The notes: generated from the letters alone by a model not told the origin. A stretch of DNA of 23,878 bases from JAAYCI01 sp047972265 (GCA_047972265.1 JBKEAM010000113.1:1-23878), one strand, 5' to 3'; shown: positions 1-7,133, numbered from the stretch's first letter. A program made the numbers and translations.

Positions 1-98
1 CCTATTACAATTCTTTCCGTCCGCACTCTGCTATTGGCTGGATTTCTCCAAACGAATTCGCCCGTAATTTTTATCTCGTTGCTTGTTGAGTTTGCTGT

Positions 99-284
99 CT
101 ACTTTTTCGGGAAGGGCTCAAACCCCTCTATTGGGTATAGCTCCAGTTTGGTTCCCTGTGTATCAAAAAACACAATGGGCGGGTTTTGCTCTTTTATATA
201 GGTTTTAAAACCAAGGCTTTTGTAAAATGCCAGCGCTTTTTGCATATCCCTCACACCAAGGCAAATTAAGTTAATCCTGTTCAT
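99..284 (-). pseudogene. Truncated VOC (glyoxalase/bleomycin-resistance-like) protein, N-terminal half only
   Basis: The 61-residue product opens with the usual first module of a VOC-superfamily protein: an initial beta strand (NLICLGVRDM), a helix (QKALAFYKSLGF), then strands ending in KLELYPIEGFE. Family members are normally about 120-140 residues with two such modules; here the frame stops after PFPKK. The stop is a TAG at 99-101. The same frame stays open from 98 to the window edge, but the translation beyond the stop does not look like the second VOC half, so a simple nonsense mutation does not explain the truncation. The start is well supported by AAAGGAG six bases upstream of the ATG. 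A half-length VOC protein could in principle dimerise into one active site, but a remnant is more likely. Substrate and metal use cannot be inferred. Confidence 0.6.
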
Positions 285-321
285 GTTGCTCTCCTTTTTC
301 TTTATTCTTTATTTATGCCAA

Positions 322-351
322 ATTATACGTGTACAATACAGCATCTGTAAC
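322..351 (-). promoter_or_regulatory. Possible promoter of the truncated VOC gene
   Basis: The minus strand carries a perfect TATAAT (plus 322-327), 18 bases after a GTTACA that matches TTGACA at four of six positions. It lies between the upstream operon's terminator and the VOC ribosome binding site, which would give the VOC gene its own short transcript. The -35 is weak. Confidence 0.35.
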
Positions 352-391
352 AAATACAGCGGCCCCACACCGCAAGGGGACCGCTGTATTT
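352..391 (-). terminator. Hairpin terminator closing the reductase/AcnX operon
   Basis: AAATACAGCGG (352-362) pairs perfectly with CCGCTGTATTT (381-391). After one unpaired A, an inner CCCC/GGGG extends the stem to about 15 bp. On the minus strand the hairpin is followed by a short T-rich stretch (TTTGTT). It starts 22 bases beyond the AcnX small-subunit stop. The T-tract is short, so termination may be partial or partly a 3'-end stabilising structure. Confidence 0.7.
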
Positions 392-412
392 ACCTGTTAA
401 ATTTGTATTCCT

Positions 413-853
413 TTATTCAACCGTTACAGTGCCATCCTCTGTAACGCTTACCATCATACCGGTTTGCACTGCCTGCAAAAATTCGTCACCAAGGCTGTCT
501 ACCGTAGGCATGCTTTGCTCTGTCCATACATCTGCCAAAATAGCCCCCGCCCCCGCTAAAGAATCGATGGGTTTAGAAAACAGCAGGCAGGCTGGCTGCT
601 GCCCCAGCGCCGCCGCACAGTACAGCACCATACCGCCGGTGGTAGAGCCAATGGTTTGGGGCATGCACAGTGCCTTGCCGTACATGGGCTTGCCATACAG
701 GTCTTTATTGTTTTGGTCTGCACAGGTTGCCTTTTTATCCCCAAACATCAAACTTTTTTGAAAGCTGGCCAAAGTATTAAACCCCTGTGCCGAAACAAGA
801 GCCTCTGCCTTAGCCCTACCGGGCACAACCACTCTGCCTTTAAAGGTTTTCAT
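413..853 (-). CDS. Aconitase X small subunit (swivel domain, DUF126 family)
   Basis: This 146-residue protein matches the small, swivelling-domain subunit of aconitase X enzymes. The N-terminal strand carries the GR-V-PGRA signature (residues 6-14). The stretch ALCMPQTIGSTTGG (61-74) is the family's G-vL-P...GS..g loop, whose serine (S70 here) is expected to contribute to the active site in the two-subunit complex. The end resembles the family (Pvvd....f, tG..v.v). Length is typical for the separate small subunit of two-gene AcnX; in type I AcnX this domain is fused to the large one. AGGAGG lies nine bases before the ATG, and the start is one base after the large-subunit TGA, so the two are surely translationally coupled. 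Alone it should be inactive. It is the last gene of the operon. Confidence 0.88.
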   Translation of the reverse strand: MKTFKGRVVVPGRAKAEALVSAQGFNTLASFQKSLMFGDKKATCADQNNKDLYGKPMYGKALCMPQTIGSTTGGMVLYCAAALGQQPACLLFSKPIDSLAGAGAILADVWTEQSMPTVDSLGDEFLQAVQTGMMVSVTEDGTVTVE

Positions 854-854
854 A

Positions 855-2132
855 TCAGTTGCCCTCCTGTGTAATCTGCTTTAAAATCTCATCGCTGGTA
901 TAATAGCGCGACGAGGTATAGGTGCGCAGCTTGTTGGAGTTTGTAATAACCGGCATTTTGCCGCACAGCGGGTTGTTCATATACATAAGCGGGCAAATAG
1001 AGGTTACCACCACACCCGCCTGCTGCACCTGCTGTGCCAGCGGCGTTTTTACAAACTGCCTTACAACCGCAGGGGCGGCCGTAAACACGGTGGGTACCGT
1101 AACTTTTTTACGCCCGCTTTGTTGCAGCGCATGCACTACTTTTTGGCTCCAATCGTTTATTTGGCTGGTAGAAAGGTGCGGGCAGCCGATAAAGCACAGC
1201 TTTGGTTTTGCCTGTGGGTCTTTCCAAATACAGGGGTAACCATCTTTTACACGCTTCAATTCGGCATCATCTATCACATAGGTTTTAGCCCCGCTTTGCA
1301 CCAGTTTTTCTCCCAGTTCGGCAGCTTCGGGGGTTAGGTTGTCTACATGGTACAGCCCCACCGCGCCATTGCTGGCTGTGGCTGCGCCCATATCCTTTAG
1401 GTAATCCTGCGCGGCGGGAGTAAGCTCTTTGCCCAGCCACTTATCCAGCCCTTTAATATAGGGCACATCCTCCATTACCTTCATGCCAATGGCGCTGCCC
1501 AGCACCTGCGCTTCAGGCTGGCTTTCGGTTTTAACTTCTACCACCCAGCTTGCTTTACGTCCCTCGTCTGTAAGCAGGCCAAAATAAGGCACCCAGCCTA
1601 CAATGCTGCCAAACAGCTCTATAATGCCAGAGTTACGGTTGCACCGCGCCCCCAGTACACTGTTGGCATATACCACTGCACTGCTTTCGGCCCAAGACAG
1701 TACATCGCCCTTTTGCGGTTTATTGCCTACCTCATCCATATAGCAGGTGCAGGTAAAGGCGTCCTCATCCATTAAACCCAGTTGTTTTAATTGTTTTTCG
1801 TAATCGGTTTGTTTAGAGTACATTACCTTAAAAAACAAGCTTTGTAACAGGTTGGCGGGCACGGCACTGTCCAGCGGGCGGGGGTCTACGCTAAACTTTT
1901 GCTCCGAAAGCGCTCCTCCCTCTATCAGCTTATCCATCAGTTCGTACACCGGCTTCATTACAGAAAGGCCAAAGCTAGTAACCAAATGCCCGTTTTTACC
2001 AGTAACCGGCACCATTTTTTCGGCATTAAAAATCTCCCCGTACATAACAAGGGTTTTCATTACCTTTGCTTTGTCTTCCCCCATTTTGCCGTCTAAAACA
2101 GCCTGCTGCTCGGCTGTAAGCTGCATAGCCAT
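855..2132 (-). CDS. Aconitase X catalytic (large) subunit, DUF521 family
   Basis: This is the Fe-S dehydratase subunit of an aconitase X, 425 residues from the chosen start. Family landmarks in order: LTAEQQAVLDGKMGEDKAKVMK (residues 5-26); CTCYMDEVGNKPQKGD (128-143); the highly conserved ESSAVVYANSVLGAR-CNR (149-166); GCPH (316-319); and ICPL (379-382). C164, C317 and C380 are the obvious cluster-ligand candidates. The start is set by GGGAGG eight bases before the ATG at 2132; an ATG 57 bases further upstream has no comparable site. Known AcnX activities are cis-3-hydroxy-L-proline dehydratase (bacteria) and phosphomevalonate dehydratase (archaea). Nothing else for hydroxyproline or mevalonate metabolism is visible here, so the substrate is open. 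The neighbour is an enoate-reductase-like flavoprotein, which suggests the dehydration product is reduced next. Confidence 0.87.
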   Translation of the reverse strand: MAMQLTAEQQAVLDGKMGEDKAKVMKTLVMYGEIFNAEKMVPVTGKNGHLVTSFGLSVMKPVYELMDKLIEGGALSEQKFSVDPRPLDSAVPANLLQSLFFKVMYSKQTDYEKQLKQLGLMDEDAFTCTCYMDEVGNKPQKGDVLSWAESSAVVYANSVLGARCNRNSGIIELFGSIVGWVPYFGLLTDEGRKASWVVEVKTESQPEAQVLGSAIGMKVMEDVPYIKGLDKWLGKELTPAAQDYLKDMGAATASNGAVGLYHVDNLTPEAAELGEKLVQSGAKTYVIDDAELKRVKDGYPCIWKDPQAKPKLCFIGCPHLSTSQINDWSQKVVHALQQSGRKKVTVPTVFTAAPAVVRQFVKTPLAQQVQQAGVVVTSICPLMYMNNPLCGKMPVITNSNKLRTYTSSRYYTSDEILKQITQEGN

Positions 2133-2285
2133 ATATTTTTCCTCCCTTAGCATTTTATAATGCGCTTCTTCTTTTATTACCCGGCGCAATTACGGCTGCA
2201 AAATACGCTTTTTGTATCGGCAGGCAATCCATTTAAAAAGCAAACAGATTGCTTTGCCCCATATATTATTTGTACTTTATGGGCT

Positions 2286-2313
2286 TATCCTCCCGCACCT
2301 TTGCGAGAGGATA
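2286..2313 (-). other. Intercistronic hairpin between reductase and AcnX large subunit
   Basis: The 208-base gap between the two genes (2133-2340) holds one clear structure. TATCCTC (2286-2292) pairs with GAGGATA (2307-2313), then one mismatch, then CGC/GCG around a 6-base loop. No T-tract follows on either strand, so it is not a standard terminator. A role in RNA processing or differential stability of the two messages is possible. I see no gene or second promoter in the gap. Confidence 0.45.
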
Positions 2314-2340
2314 GTATTGCCCGCAACCTGGCATATGTTA

Positions 2341-4617
2341 TTAAATGCTTATCCCCAAACGGTAGGCGGCACGCACTGCCTCCAGCACTTTACCCGCTGC
2401 AAAACTATCGCCAATGTTGTACAGCTCGGGAGCGGCGTTTTCTTTTTGCGCCTGCATAAACAGGCTGTCATCCGGGCGGCCTCCTGCTGCAAATACTACA
2501 AGATCCGCCTGCAGCTCTTCGTTGCGGTTTTCGGTGCCCAGTTTTGGCGCCAAAGGATTTTCGATATTCTTAGGTAAAATAGGCGCCCAGCTATTGTAGG
2601 GGTCTGGCACATTTTTATGATGATTGCGGGACACCAGCACCTTGCCCTCTTCAAACCCGGTTACCTTGGTGCAGTTGTATAGCTCTATCCCATATTTTTT
2701 AAACGAGTGCAATAAGTGCCCGCGGTTTGCGGTACAGGCGCCCTCCATAAATTCAGGCTCCATCTCCAGTATTTTAACGTCTTTTCCATGCTCATGCTTT
2801 AGCCAATACGCCATCTCGCATCCCACCACGCCGCCGCCTACAATGGCTACGGTTTTGGCTTCTTCCAGTTTTTCGGGATGCAGGAATAACTCGGTAGCCT
2901 GTATGCTTTTTATTTTGTCCAGTCCCGGCAGGGGCAGCTCTAAAGCTTTGGTGCCCACAGCAAAAACCACGGCGTCGTATTTTTCTTTTGCAAGCTCCTC
3001 TACGCTTACTTCGTGGTTCTTTTTCACCTTAAAATCTTTTTCTTTTTCGGTTTTTTCAGCCATATAGTTTAGGTAATCCAGGTAGTTTTTTATATCAAAT
3101 TTAATTTTTGGCACACAGCCGGGTACAATTTTGCCGCCCAGTTCTCCTGTTTTTTCAAACAGGTCTACTTTATGCCCGCGGTCTGCGGCTACAGCCGCCA
3201 GCACCACACCGCCGGGTCCGCCCCCAATTACCGCTATGTTTTTCTTTTTTGTTGCCTTAGGCGGTATGGCAGGCAGCATATACTCAAAACTGGTAAGAGG
3301 GTTTACAGCACACTGGGGGTGCCCAGCTTCCACAAACTCATTCAGGCAACCTTCTTGGCAGCCAATGCAGGGGCGTATATCCTTTACCTTGCCCGCAAAG
3401 GCTTTGTTTGGCCATTCGGGATCCGCCAGCAGAGGCCGCCCCAGCATTACCATATCACAGTCACCCTCGCGCAGGCTTTGCTCTGCCAAATCGGGATAAC
3501 CAAGCTTACCCACCGCAACCACCGGCACCGGTACGCCCGCGTTAGAAAGTATATTTTTTTCGGCAAAGTATTCTTTTACAAGGCGCGATACCTTTAAAAA
3601 GCATCCGGCGGGCATACTGGCGGGCGGATGGGGCATCCACCAGTTATCGTAACAGCCCAGGTCTACATCAAACATGTCCACCCCGGCCTTTACCAATTCG
3701 TGCATATAATCCAGCGTCATTTGCACCGTGCGGCCATTGGTAAACTTTTTCATAAATGTGCCGTTCATGGCTTCGCCGTAGGTTTCGTTTAATGCCAAAG
3801 AAAGATCTATACGGTACATAATAGGATAATGTGGCCCGGTGCGGCGGCGTATCTCTTTTATCATATCAACGCCAAAACGCATCCAATCGGCATAGCGCCC
3901 CAGCTTGCGCCGATTAAAGGCAGGGTTGGTCATTTGCTCCAGCAAATATCCCTCGTGCCCATGCAGGTATACACCGTCCAACCCCATAGCCTTTGCATCT
4001 GCCGAGGCCTGCCCGGTATTTTTTACTATCTTTTTCAGCTTGCCGTCCGACAGGCGCCAGCAGGGTACGTTAGGCATATAAAAATTTGGGTTAAAAGAGG
4101 AAGACACCGGCATTTTGGCCTGCGTGAGCAGGCATTGGGGGTTGCCCACACGTCCAAGCCCCGCTGTTAATTGTATAAATATCTTGCTGCCAAAGGCATG
4201 TATGCCCTGTGCAAGGTCTCGCCAACCGCAGTAAACTGTACGGCTGCGATCTATACGAGGAAAGTAGCTTAGCTTGCCAAGCTCTGTAATAGAGTTATCT
4301 ATCCCGTGGCTTATTGGCACAAGCCCTGTGGTAATTAAACCGGTGCCGCCTTTTGCGCGGGCAAAAAAATACTCCAACATTTGCTGGTTGGGGCGTCCGG
4401 TTTCCTCACACATATCTATGTTGCCCATAGGTGCCATTACAAGGCGGTTTTTAATGGTGGTTTTATTTACTTTAATAGGAGAAAACATATTGCTGTAGGG
4501 GTAAAGCTCCTGTGTCATTTGCGCAGTGCCCTCACGCTGCTGCTCAAAATCTTTACTGCCCAAAGACCAGCCTGCATACCAGTCTACCAAATCCTGAATC
4601 ATTGCATCTGTTTTCAT
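2341..4617 (-). CDS. Enoate reductase / 2,4-dienoyl-CoA reductase-like Fe-S flavoprotein
   Basis: The 758-residue protein has the three-part layout of this family. An FMN-binding TIM barrel (about 40-400) begins with MFSPIKVNKTTIKNRLVMAPM and includes HGHEGYLLEQM (219-229) and MLGRPLLADPE. A 4Fe-4S motif C417-x2-C420-x3-C424-x11-C436 follows. An FAD/NAD(P)H module has two dinucleotide folds, VIGGGPGG (463-470) and IVGGGVVG (592-599). The barrel segment GCYDNWWMPHPP (321-332) looks more like clostridial enoate reductases and bile-acid BaiCD/BaiH proteins than E. coli FadH, which has WHEAR there. About 40 extra N-terminal residues precede the barrel. Such enzymes reduce C=C bonds conjugated to a carboxylate or thioester using NAD(P)H. 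It is promoter-proximal and followed by AcnX genes. The start has AAAGGTGAGG just upstream. Exact substrate unknown. Confidence 0.85.
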   Translation of the reverse strand: MKTDAMIQDLVDWYAGWSLGSKDFEQQREGTAQMTQELYPYSNMFSPIKVNKTTIKNRLVMAPMGNIDMCEETGRPNQQMLEYFFARAKGGTGLITTGLVPISHGIDNSITELGKLSYFPRIDRSRTVYCGWRDLAQGIHAFGSKIFIQLTAGLGRVGNPQCLLTQAKMPVSSSFNPNFYMPNVPCWRLSDGKLKKIVKNTGQASADAKAMGLDGVYLHGHEGYLLEQMTNPAFNRRKLGRYADWMRFGVDMIKEIRRRTGPHYPIMYRIDLSLALNETYGEAMNGTFMKKFTNGRTVQMTLDYMHELVKAGVDMFDVDLGCYDNWWMPHPPASMPAGCFLKVSRLVKEYFAEKNILSNAGVPVPVVAVGKLGYPDLAEQSLREGDCDMVMLGRPLLADPEWPNKAFAGKVKDIRPCIGCQEGCLNEFVEAGHPQCAVNPLTSFEYMLPAIPPKATKKKNIAVIGGGPGGVVLAAVAADRGHKVDLFEKTGELGGKIVPGCVPKIKFDIKNYLDYLNYMAEKTEKEKDFKVKKNHEVSVEELAKEKYDAVVFAVGTKALELPLPGLDKIKSIQATELFLHPEKLEEAKTVAIVGGGVVGCEMAYWLKHEHGKDVKILEMEPEFMEGACTANRGHLLHSFKKYGIELYNCTKVTGFEEGKVLVSRNHHKNVPDPYNSWAPILPKNIENPLAPKLGTENRNEELQADLVVFAAGGRPDDSLFMQAQKENAAPELYNIGDSFAAGKVLEAVRAAYRLGISI

Positions 4618-4688
4618 GTCCTCACCTTTCCCTTTATGTGGTTACTTTAGTATAAAACAAACCCTCCCGCGGCTATTGTTCCATGTTT

Positions 4689-4717
4689 ATAGTATGCTTT
4701 TGTTAACAAAATGTCAA
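4689..4717 (-). promoter_or_regulatory. Promoter of the reductase/AcnX operon
   Basis: On the minus strand a perfect TTGACA (plus 4712-4717) is followed after exactly 17 bases by TACTAT (4689-4694), four of six matches to TATAAT. This lies 72 bases upstream of the reductase ATG. It is the only well-formed sigma-A-type promoter I see facing this operon. Confidence 0.65.
4698..4711. promoter_or_regulatory. Palindromic operator candidate in the promoter spacer
   Basis: TTTTGTTAACAAAA is a perfect 14-bp palindrome filling almost the entire spacer between the -35 and -10 of the reductase/AcnX promoter, where a bound dimeric repressor would block RNA polymerase. It is shorter than the Rex consensus and does not match the CsoR sites next door. 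No dedicated regulator gene lies beside this operon in the window. Confidence 0.45.
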
Positions 4718-4800
4718 TCTTATTACATTGCTTTTTTGTGGTATTTTACCTGGTGTTTGCATTGTTTTACATTGCCTTGCCCGCTTTTGCTTTGCGTAAA

Positions 4801-4829
4801 TTGACGCATCTTGCGGCCAATGTTATAAT
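4801..4829 (+). promoter_or_regulatory. csoR promoter
   Basis: TTGACG (4801-4806), a 17-base spacer and a perfect TATAAT (4824-4829) form a near-consensus promoter pointing into csoR. Transcription should start near 4836, right at the edge of the CsoR operator. Confidence 0.75.
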
Positions 4830-4837
4830 TTTATATA

Positions 4838-4856
4838 TATACCCTCTATGGGTATA
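4838..4856. promoter_or_regulatory. CsoR operator in front of csoR
   Basis: TATACCC-TCTAT-GGGTATA is a perfect inverted repeat with a 5-base spacer and the GC-tract half-sites typical of CsoR-family operators. It sits immediately downstream of the -10 over the likely transcription start, so CsoR should repress its own gene. The same half-sites recur before the ATPase. Confidence 0.8.
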
Positions 4857-4873
4857 CGAAGGGAGGCTTTATA

Positions 4874-5149
4874 GTGCGAAAATGTATGGATTTTGACAAT
4901 TTGCACCGCCGCTTAAATAAAATTACCGGGCAATTAAAAGCCATAGACAAAATGATTGAGGAGGATGTACCCTGCGAGGATATCCTTATTCAAATTAATG
5001 CTGCCAAAAGCGCCCTACACAAGGTGGGGCAGGTTGTTTTAGAGGGACATTTAAACCACTGTGTAAAAGAGGGCATAGAGCACGGCGATGCCGATAAAAC
5101 CATTGACGAACTTGCGAAAGCGGTAGAACATTTTTCTCGTATGTCTTAA
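4874..5149 (+). CDS. csoR: CsoR-family metal-sensing repressor (Cu(I)-type)
   Basis: This 91-residue all-helical regulator carries the Cys-His-Cys triad of CsoR at C34, H59 and C63. The spacing (24 and 3 residues between) is that of the Cu(I) ligands of Mycobacterium tuberculosis CsoR (C36, H61, C65). The motifs RLNKITGQLKAIDKM and QINAAKSALHKV are family hallmarks. FrmR-type and CstR-type relatives lack this exact triad, so Cu(I) sensing is the best reading. The start is a GTG preceded by GGGAGG at 7 bases; the next in-frame ATG is four codons in. The protein should bind the two TATACCC/GGGTATA sites and release DNA on metal binding, derepressing itself and the ATPase. A terminator follows, so it is probably transcribed alone. 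Confidence 0.9.
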   Translation: MRKCMDFDNLHRRLNKITGQLKAIDKMIEEDVPCEDILIQINAAKSALHKVGQVVLEGHLNHCVKEGIEHGDADKTIDELAKAVEHFSRMS

Positions 5150-5167
5150 AAATTTTATAAAATTAGT

Positions 5168-5197
5168 AAAACAGCCGCAAAATGTGGCTGTTTTTTT
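5168..5197 (+). terminator. Intrinsic terminator after csoR
   Basis: AAAACAGCCGC (5168-5178) pairs with GTGGCTGTTTT (5184-5194), with one G-U pair and a 5-base loop, and runs into seven Ts (5191-5197). The ATPase promoter's -35 begins two bases later, so the two transcription units are cleanly separated. Confidence 0.85.
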
Positions 5198-5198
5198 A

Positions 5199-5227
5199 TT
5201 GACACACTATACCCCTATGGGTATACT
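5199..5227 (+). promoter_or_regulatory. P-type ATPase promoter
   Basis: TTGACA (5199-5204) is followed after 17 bases by TATACT (5222-5227). The spacer is occupied by the CsoR operator, whose last bases overlap the -10. This gives a tightly repressible promoter about 44 bases upstream of the ATPase start. Confidence 0.8.
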
Positions 5228-5239
5228 ATACCCATACCC
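5208..5239. promoter_or_regulatory. CsoR operator plus extra half-sites before the ATPase
   Basis: TATACCC-CTAT-GGGTATA (5208-5225) is a perfect inverted repeat with a 4-base spacer, lying between the -35 and -10. Directly after it come two more same-orientation half-sites, TATACCC (5227-5233) and ATACCC (5234-5239), without inverted partners. They may extend CsoR oligomer binding over the transcription start or be remnants of a duplicated site. Confidence 0.75.
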
Positions 5240-5270
5240 TCATATGTATAATATCTTGTTAGGAGTCATC

Positions 5271-7133
5271 ATGATTGCATTTTTTAAAGACGAGCAAAAA
5301 CGCACCCTGTTGTTTTTAGGCCTATCATTTGTTTCACTGATTATAAGCTTTTTTAATATTGGGAATTTGCCGGTAGATGCCGCATGGGTTGCCATATTGT
5401 TGTGTGGCCTGCCAATTGTAAAAGGAGCCGTTGTGGGGCTGGTTACAGAGTTTGATATTAAAGCAGACGTGCTGGTTTCTATTGCACTGGTTGCCTCGGT
5501 AATTATCAGCCAAATTTTTGCCGCGGGAGAAATTGCCTTTATTATGTCTTTGGGTGCTTATCTTGAAGAGCGCACCGTATCAAAGGCCCGTGCCGGAATA
5601 CAGCGGCTGATACAACTTACCCCTGCCACCGCCCGTGTGCAGCGCCAAAACGAGTTTACTGTAATACCCGCCGAAGAAGTGCAAAAAGGTGAGATTTTGC
5701 GGGTACTGGCAGGCGAAACCATTGCTGTAGACGGCATTGTTGTACAGGGAAACACCTCTATAAACCAAGCTGTAATGACTGGTGAATCTTTGCCTGTGGA
5801 TAAAACCACCGGAGACGAGGTGTTTAGCGGTACCGTAAACCAGTATGGCACCTTTGACATGCTAGCCACCAAGGTAGGCAAAGATAGCTCTTTGCAGCGC
5901 ATGATACAACTGGTTCAATCTGCCGATGCAGACAAGGCCAAAATAGTGGGCATTGCAGACCGGTGGGCTACCTGGATAGTTGTTATAGCCCTTGCTTCTG
6001 CCATTATTACCTGGATAGCCACCGGAGAAATTATACGCGCCGTTACCATATTGGTTGTTTTTTGTCCCTGCGCATTGGTGCTGGCCACCCCTACTGCCAT
6101 TATGGCAGGGATTGGTAATGCCTCTAAATACGGCATTTTGGTGCGCGAAGGGGATGCACTAGAGCGGCTTGCCGGTGTAAAGTGCATTGCTTTTGATAAA
6201 ACAGGCACCCTTACCTGCGGTAAACCAGTGGTTACCGAGATATACACAGGTGATGACACCGCCCTTACCAAACAGGAACTTTTACAGCTTGCTGCCTCGG
6301 CAGAGATAAACTCGGAGCATCCTTTGGGCAAGGCCATTGTAGAGCATTACAAAACAGAGCGCGGCACACTGCCGCCCCAGCCCCAAAGCTTTTCCCTTTT
6401 GGCTGGTATGGGGATAACCGCCACAATTGAGCAAAAAGAAATATTGGCCGGCAACCTTTTACTGCTTGAGCAAAACAATATACGCGTGCCTCAAAGCCTA
6501 TTGCATCAATCGAAAGAAGCCAGCGACAACGGCTGCACCATTATTTTTGTTGCGGTTAACGGGCTTGCCGCAGGCTATATTGCGCTTGCAGACGTACTGC
6601 GCCCAGACGTTGCCGCCACCATTGCCGCCGTACAAAAAACCGGGGTAGAAACCCTACTGCTTACGGGAGACTCTGCCCCTGCGGCCAACCATATTGCCCA
6701 AAGCGCAGGCATTGCCAAGGTGCGCGCCGCCTGTTTGCCACAAGATAAAATGGATGCCATTGCAGAATACCAGCAAAACGGCCAGCCTGTGTGCATGGTG
6801 GGCGACGGCATTAACGATGCCCCGGCCCTTAAAACCGTCCATGTGGGCATTGCCATGGGCGGTATAGGCAGCGATATTGCTGTTGACGCCGCCGACATTG
6901 CCCTTGTTGGCGATGATATTAAACAACTGCCCCACCTGCTGCTGCTTGCCAAAAAGACTATGCGCACCATACATATAAACCTTGCGGCGTCTTTGCTTCT
7001 TAATTTTGTTGCCATTATTCTTGCAATTTCGGGTTTGATAGACCCGGTGCTGGGTGCCCTTGTACACAATGCGGGCTCGGTAACGGTTATTATACTTTCT
7101 GCACTATTACTAAACTGGAGGGAACACAAATGA
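5271..7133 (+). CDS. P1B-type heavy-metal-transporting ATPase
   Basis: This 620-residue membrane efflux ATPase has all core P-type motifs: TGES (170-173), the transmembrane CPC metal site (265-267), DKTGTLT with phospho-acceptor D309, the P1B-specific HP pair (H350-P351) and GDGIND (511-516). There is no N-terminal CxxC or other metal-binding domain, making it compact. The start at 5271 is chosen because AGGAG sits five bases before this ATG; in-frame starts further upstream would put the coding region over the promoter and operator. Substrate is uncertain. CsoR control suggests Cu(I), but CPCALVLATP differs from the usual Cu-type CPCALGLATP. The positions corresponding to the ZntA zinc-site Lys and Asp appear to be N578 and N600, the latter inside HNAGS. 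The next gene overlaps its stop. Confidence 0.9.
   Translation: MIAFFKDEQKRTLLFLGLSFVSLIISFFNIGNLPVDAAWVAILLCGLPIVKGAVVGLVTEFDIKADVLVSIALVASVIISQIFAAGEIAFIMSLGAYLEERTVSKARAGIQRLIQLTPATARVQRQNEFTVIPAEEVQKGEILRVLAGETIAVDGIVVQGNTSINQAVMTGESLPVDKTTGDEVFSGTVNQYGTFDMLATKVGKDSSLQRMIQLVQSADADKAKIVGIADRWATWIVVIALASAIITWIATGEIIRAVTILVVFCPCALVLATPTAIMAGIGNASKYGILVREGDALERLAGVKCIAFDKTGTLTCGKPVVTEIYTGDDTALTKQELLQLAASAEINSEHPLGKAIVEHYKTERGTLPPQPQSFSLLAGMGITATIEQKEILAGNLLLLEQNNIRVPQSLLHQSKEASDNGCTIIFVAVNGLAAGYIALADVLRPDVAATIAAVQKTGVETLLLTGDSAPAANHIAQSAGIAKVRAACLPQDKMDAIAEYQQNGQPVCMVGDGINDAPALKTVHVGIAMGGIGSDIAVDAADIALVGDDIKQLPHLLLLAKKTMRTIHINLAASLLLNFVAIILAISGLIDPVLGALVHNAGSVTVIILSALLLNWREHK

Noticed and set aside
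2160..2577. Plus-strand open frames across the gap between AcnX and the reductase
   Set aside because: They run into the antisense of the reductase 3' end, have no ribosome sites and no domain character.
4698..4711. Rex (NADH-sensing) operator at the TTTTGTTAACAAAA palindrome
   Set aside because: Rex sites need two TTGTTAA-like halves separated by four bases; here the halves are fused, so only a generic operator is supported.
5184..5270. Longer N terminus for the P-type ATPase (29 extra codons)
   Set aside because: It would place the promoter and CsoR operator inside the coding sequence, while the ATG at 5271 has AGGAG at the right distance.
6575..7129. 184-codon minus-strand open frame opposite the P-type ATPase
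   Set aside because: The ATPase frame carries every family motif across this region; the opposite frame has none.
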